Shown in pieces: positions 59,336 through 60,000 of a DNA stretch of 60,000 nucleotides. This DNA is from Owenia fusiformis (lineage: Eukaryota; Annelida; Polychaeta; Sabellida; Oweniidae). How positions within the stretch are numbered: the first letter of the stretch is position 1; each line of letters starts with the position of its first letter. A model generated the notes under the pieces. The model made no database searches. It had not been told where the DNA came from and worked only from the letters and a program-made list of their open reading frames with translations. The stretch spans positions 16,327,915 through 16,387,914 of the forward strand of contig CAIIXF020000001.1 in NCBI GenBank assembly GCA_903813345.2, in the 5' to 3' direction. The translations under genes and the position numbers were made by a program.

Positions 59336-59760
59336 TCATCTACAGGGTGGGTCAAAATAAACGTTAATATTTTTGCCGATACATACTAGTTCCGTTTTTC
59401 TTGATATTGAACCCGTCCACTCAATCTCCCTTATTTGTCTCAACGCGCACTCTATTGCTTCAATTTTTCTCAGGAATTTTAATTCCAACTCGAATAATCG
59501 ATGTTCTACCAGTACGTAACTTGTCATTGAATACGCACGTGGTTCTTTGCTTTTCAATTAAATCATTAGTTGTTGCATAGTTATTCCATGGTGGTTTTAG
59601 GTGTCGAATGCTTTGGATAGATTGAGGCATACATTTATGCTCAATGATCGGCATCTTCGAATGATTTAATAACATTGGACACACTACTATACCCCCATAC
59701 TGTATCCTGTAGGGTAGTGTGTGGATGCTTAAATTAATTTTAGTGAAATCCATACGCGCT
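59336..59760 (-). other. Unassigned mobile-element-like relic
   Basis: CTACAGGGTGGGTCAAAATA at its left edge looks like a transposon terminus of the mariner type. A similar ACAGGGTGTGTACC occurs at 59811. The minus strand has two overlapping frames (59753-59460 and 59557-59336) without motifs I can name. From 59761 to the window end nothing else was recognised. Confidence 0.25.
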
Positions 59761-60000
59761 CAAGTATGTATTATTGATAAAATTGATTATGTATCACCCC
59801 TTTCATTACACAGGGTGTGTACCAAACTAAGCATGACAGTTGAACTCCCAGGGTAAGGTACAACACGAGGGTGAAAAATATCATTCTAGACAGTGAACTT
59901 GACAGAGGAAAATTGATATGCCCGTTATACAGTATACTTATACTATATACGCAGTTTGTGTACTGTAAAGTTCACTTTCTAGGATATTGTTACAGACATT

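Overview
This looks like nuclear DNA of a non-vertebrate metazoan. The bases are AT-rich, the genes are split by GT-AG introns, one gene is an animal STELLO/DUF288 glycosyltransferase, two are small collagens with a short-chain collagen C4-type C-terminal domain, and transposon remains of many classes fill the space between. A marine lophotrochozoan such as a bivalve would fit, but the species is a guess. There are no prokaryotic operons, and I saw no tRNA, rRNA or CRISPR array.

Layout. 1-9990: a Gypsy-type LTR retrotransposon on the minus strand, cut by the left window edge. Its LTRs are nearly identical. The long ORF keeps gag, zinc knuckle, protease, the integrase H2C2 finger and the integrase C-terminus, but lacks reverse transcriptase, RNase H and the integrase core. 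Its right-hand LTR is split by a younger 2.3-kb insertion (7375-9697) made of ~0.45-kb tandem units rich in AGGTCA half-sites. 9991-23330: AT-rich intergenic DNA with decayed tandem and dispersed repeats and one doubtful gag-like relic. 24160-26245: a cluster of related palindromic repeats. 26936-27745: a decayed mariner-like element and a hAT-type terminus.

27939-33141: an intact three-exon gene (889 aa) for a type II membrane glycosyltransferase of the STELLO/DUF288 family, with a palindromic NRF1-like site just upstream, two small pogo-like elements in intron 2 and a poly(A) signal after the stop.

34069-56693: two divergently transcribed collagen paralogues with starts ~2 kb apart. Gene A (minus, 34069-37232, five exons, 377 aa) is intact: transmembrane anchor, coiled coil, furin-type site, two collagen stretches and a Cys-rich C-terminal domain. 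Gene B (plus, 39202-56693) keeps four exons but has an in-frame stop in exon 2, no visible exon 3 and an 8-bp deletion in exon 5, so it is probably a pseudogene. A 290-bp tract of its last exon nevertheless matches gene A with one visible difference, which suggests gene conversion. Gene B introns hold two LINE fragments with reverse transcriptase and one with endonuclease sequence, a foldback-type element, a perfect-palindrome element, a pogo-like element and a 420-bp tandem array.

56694-60000: intergenic DNA with one MITE-like element (58644-59276) built from both orientations of a ~22-bp motif, and an unassigned relic at the right end.
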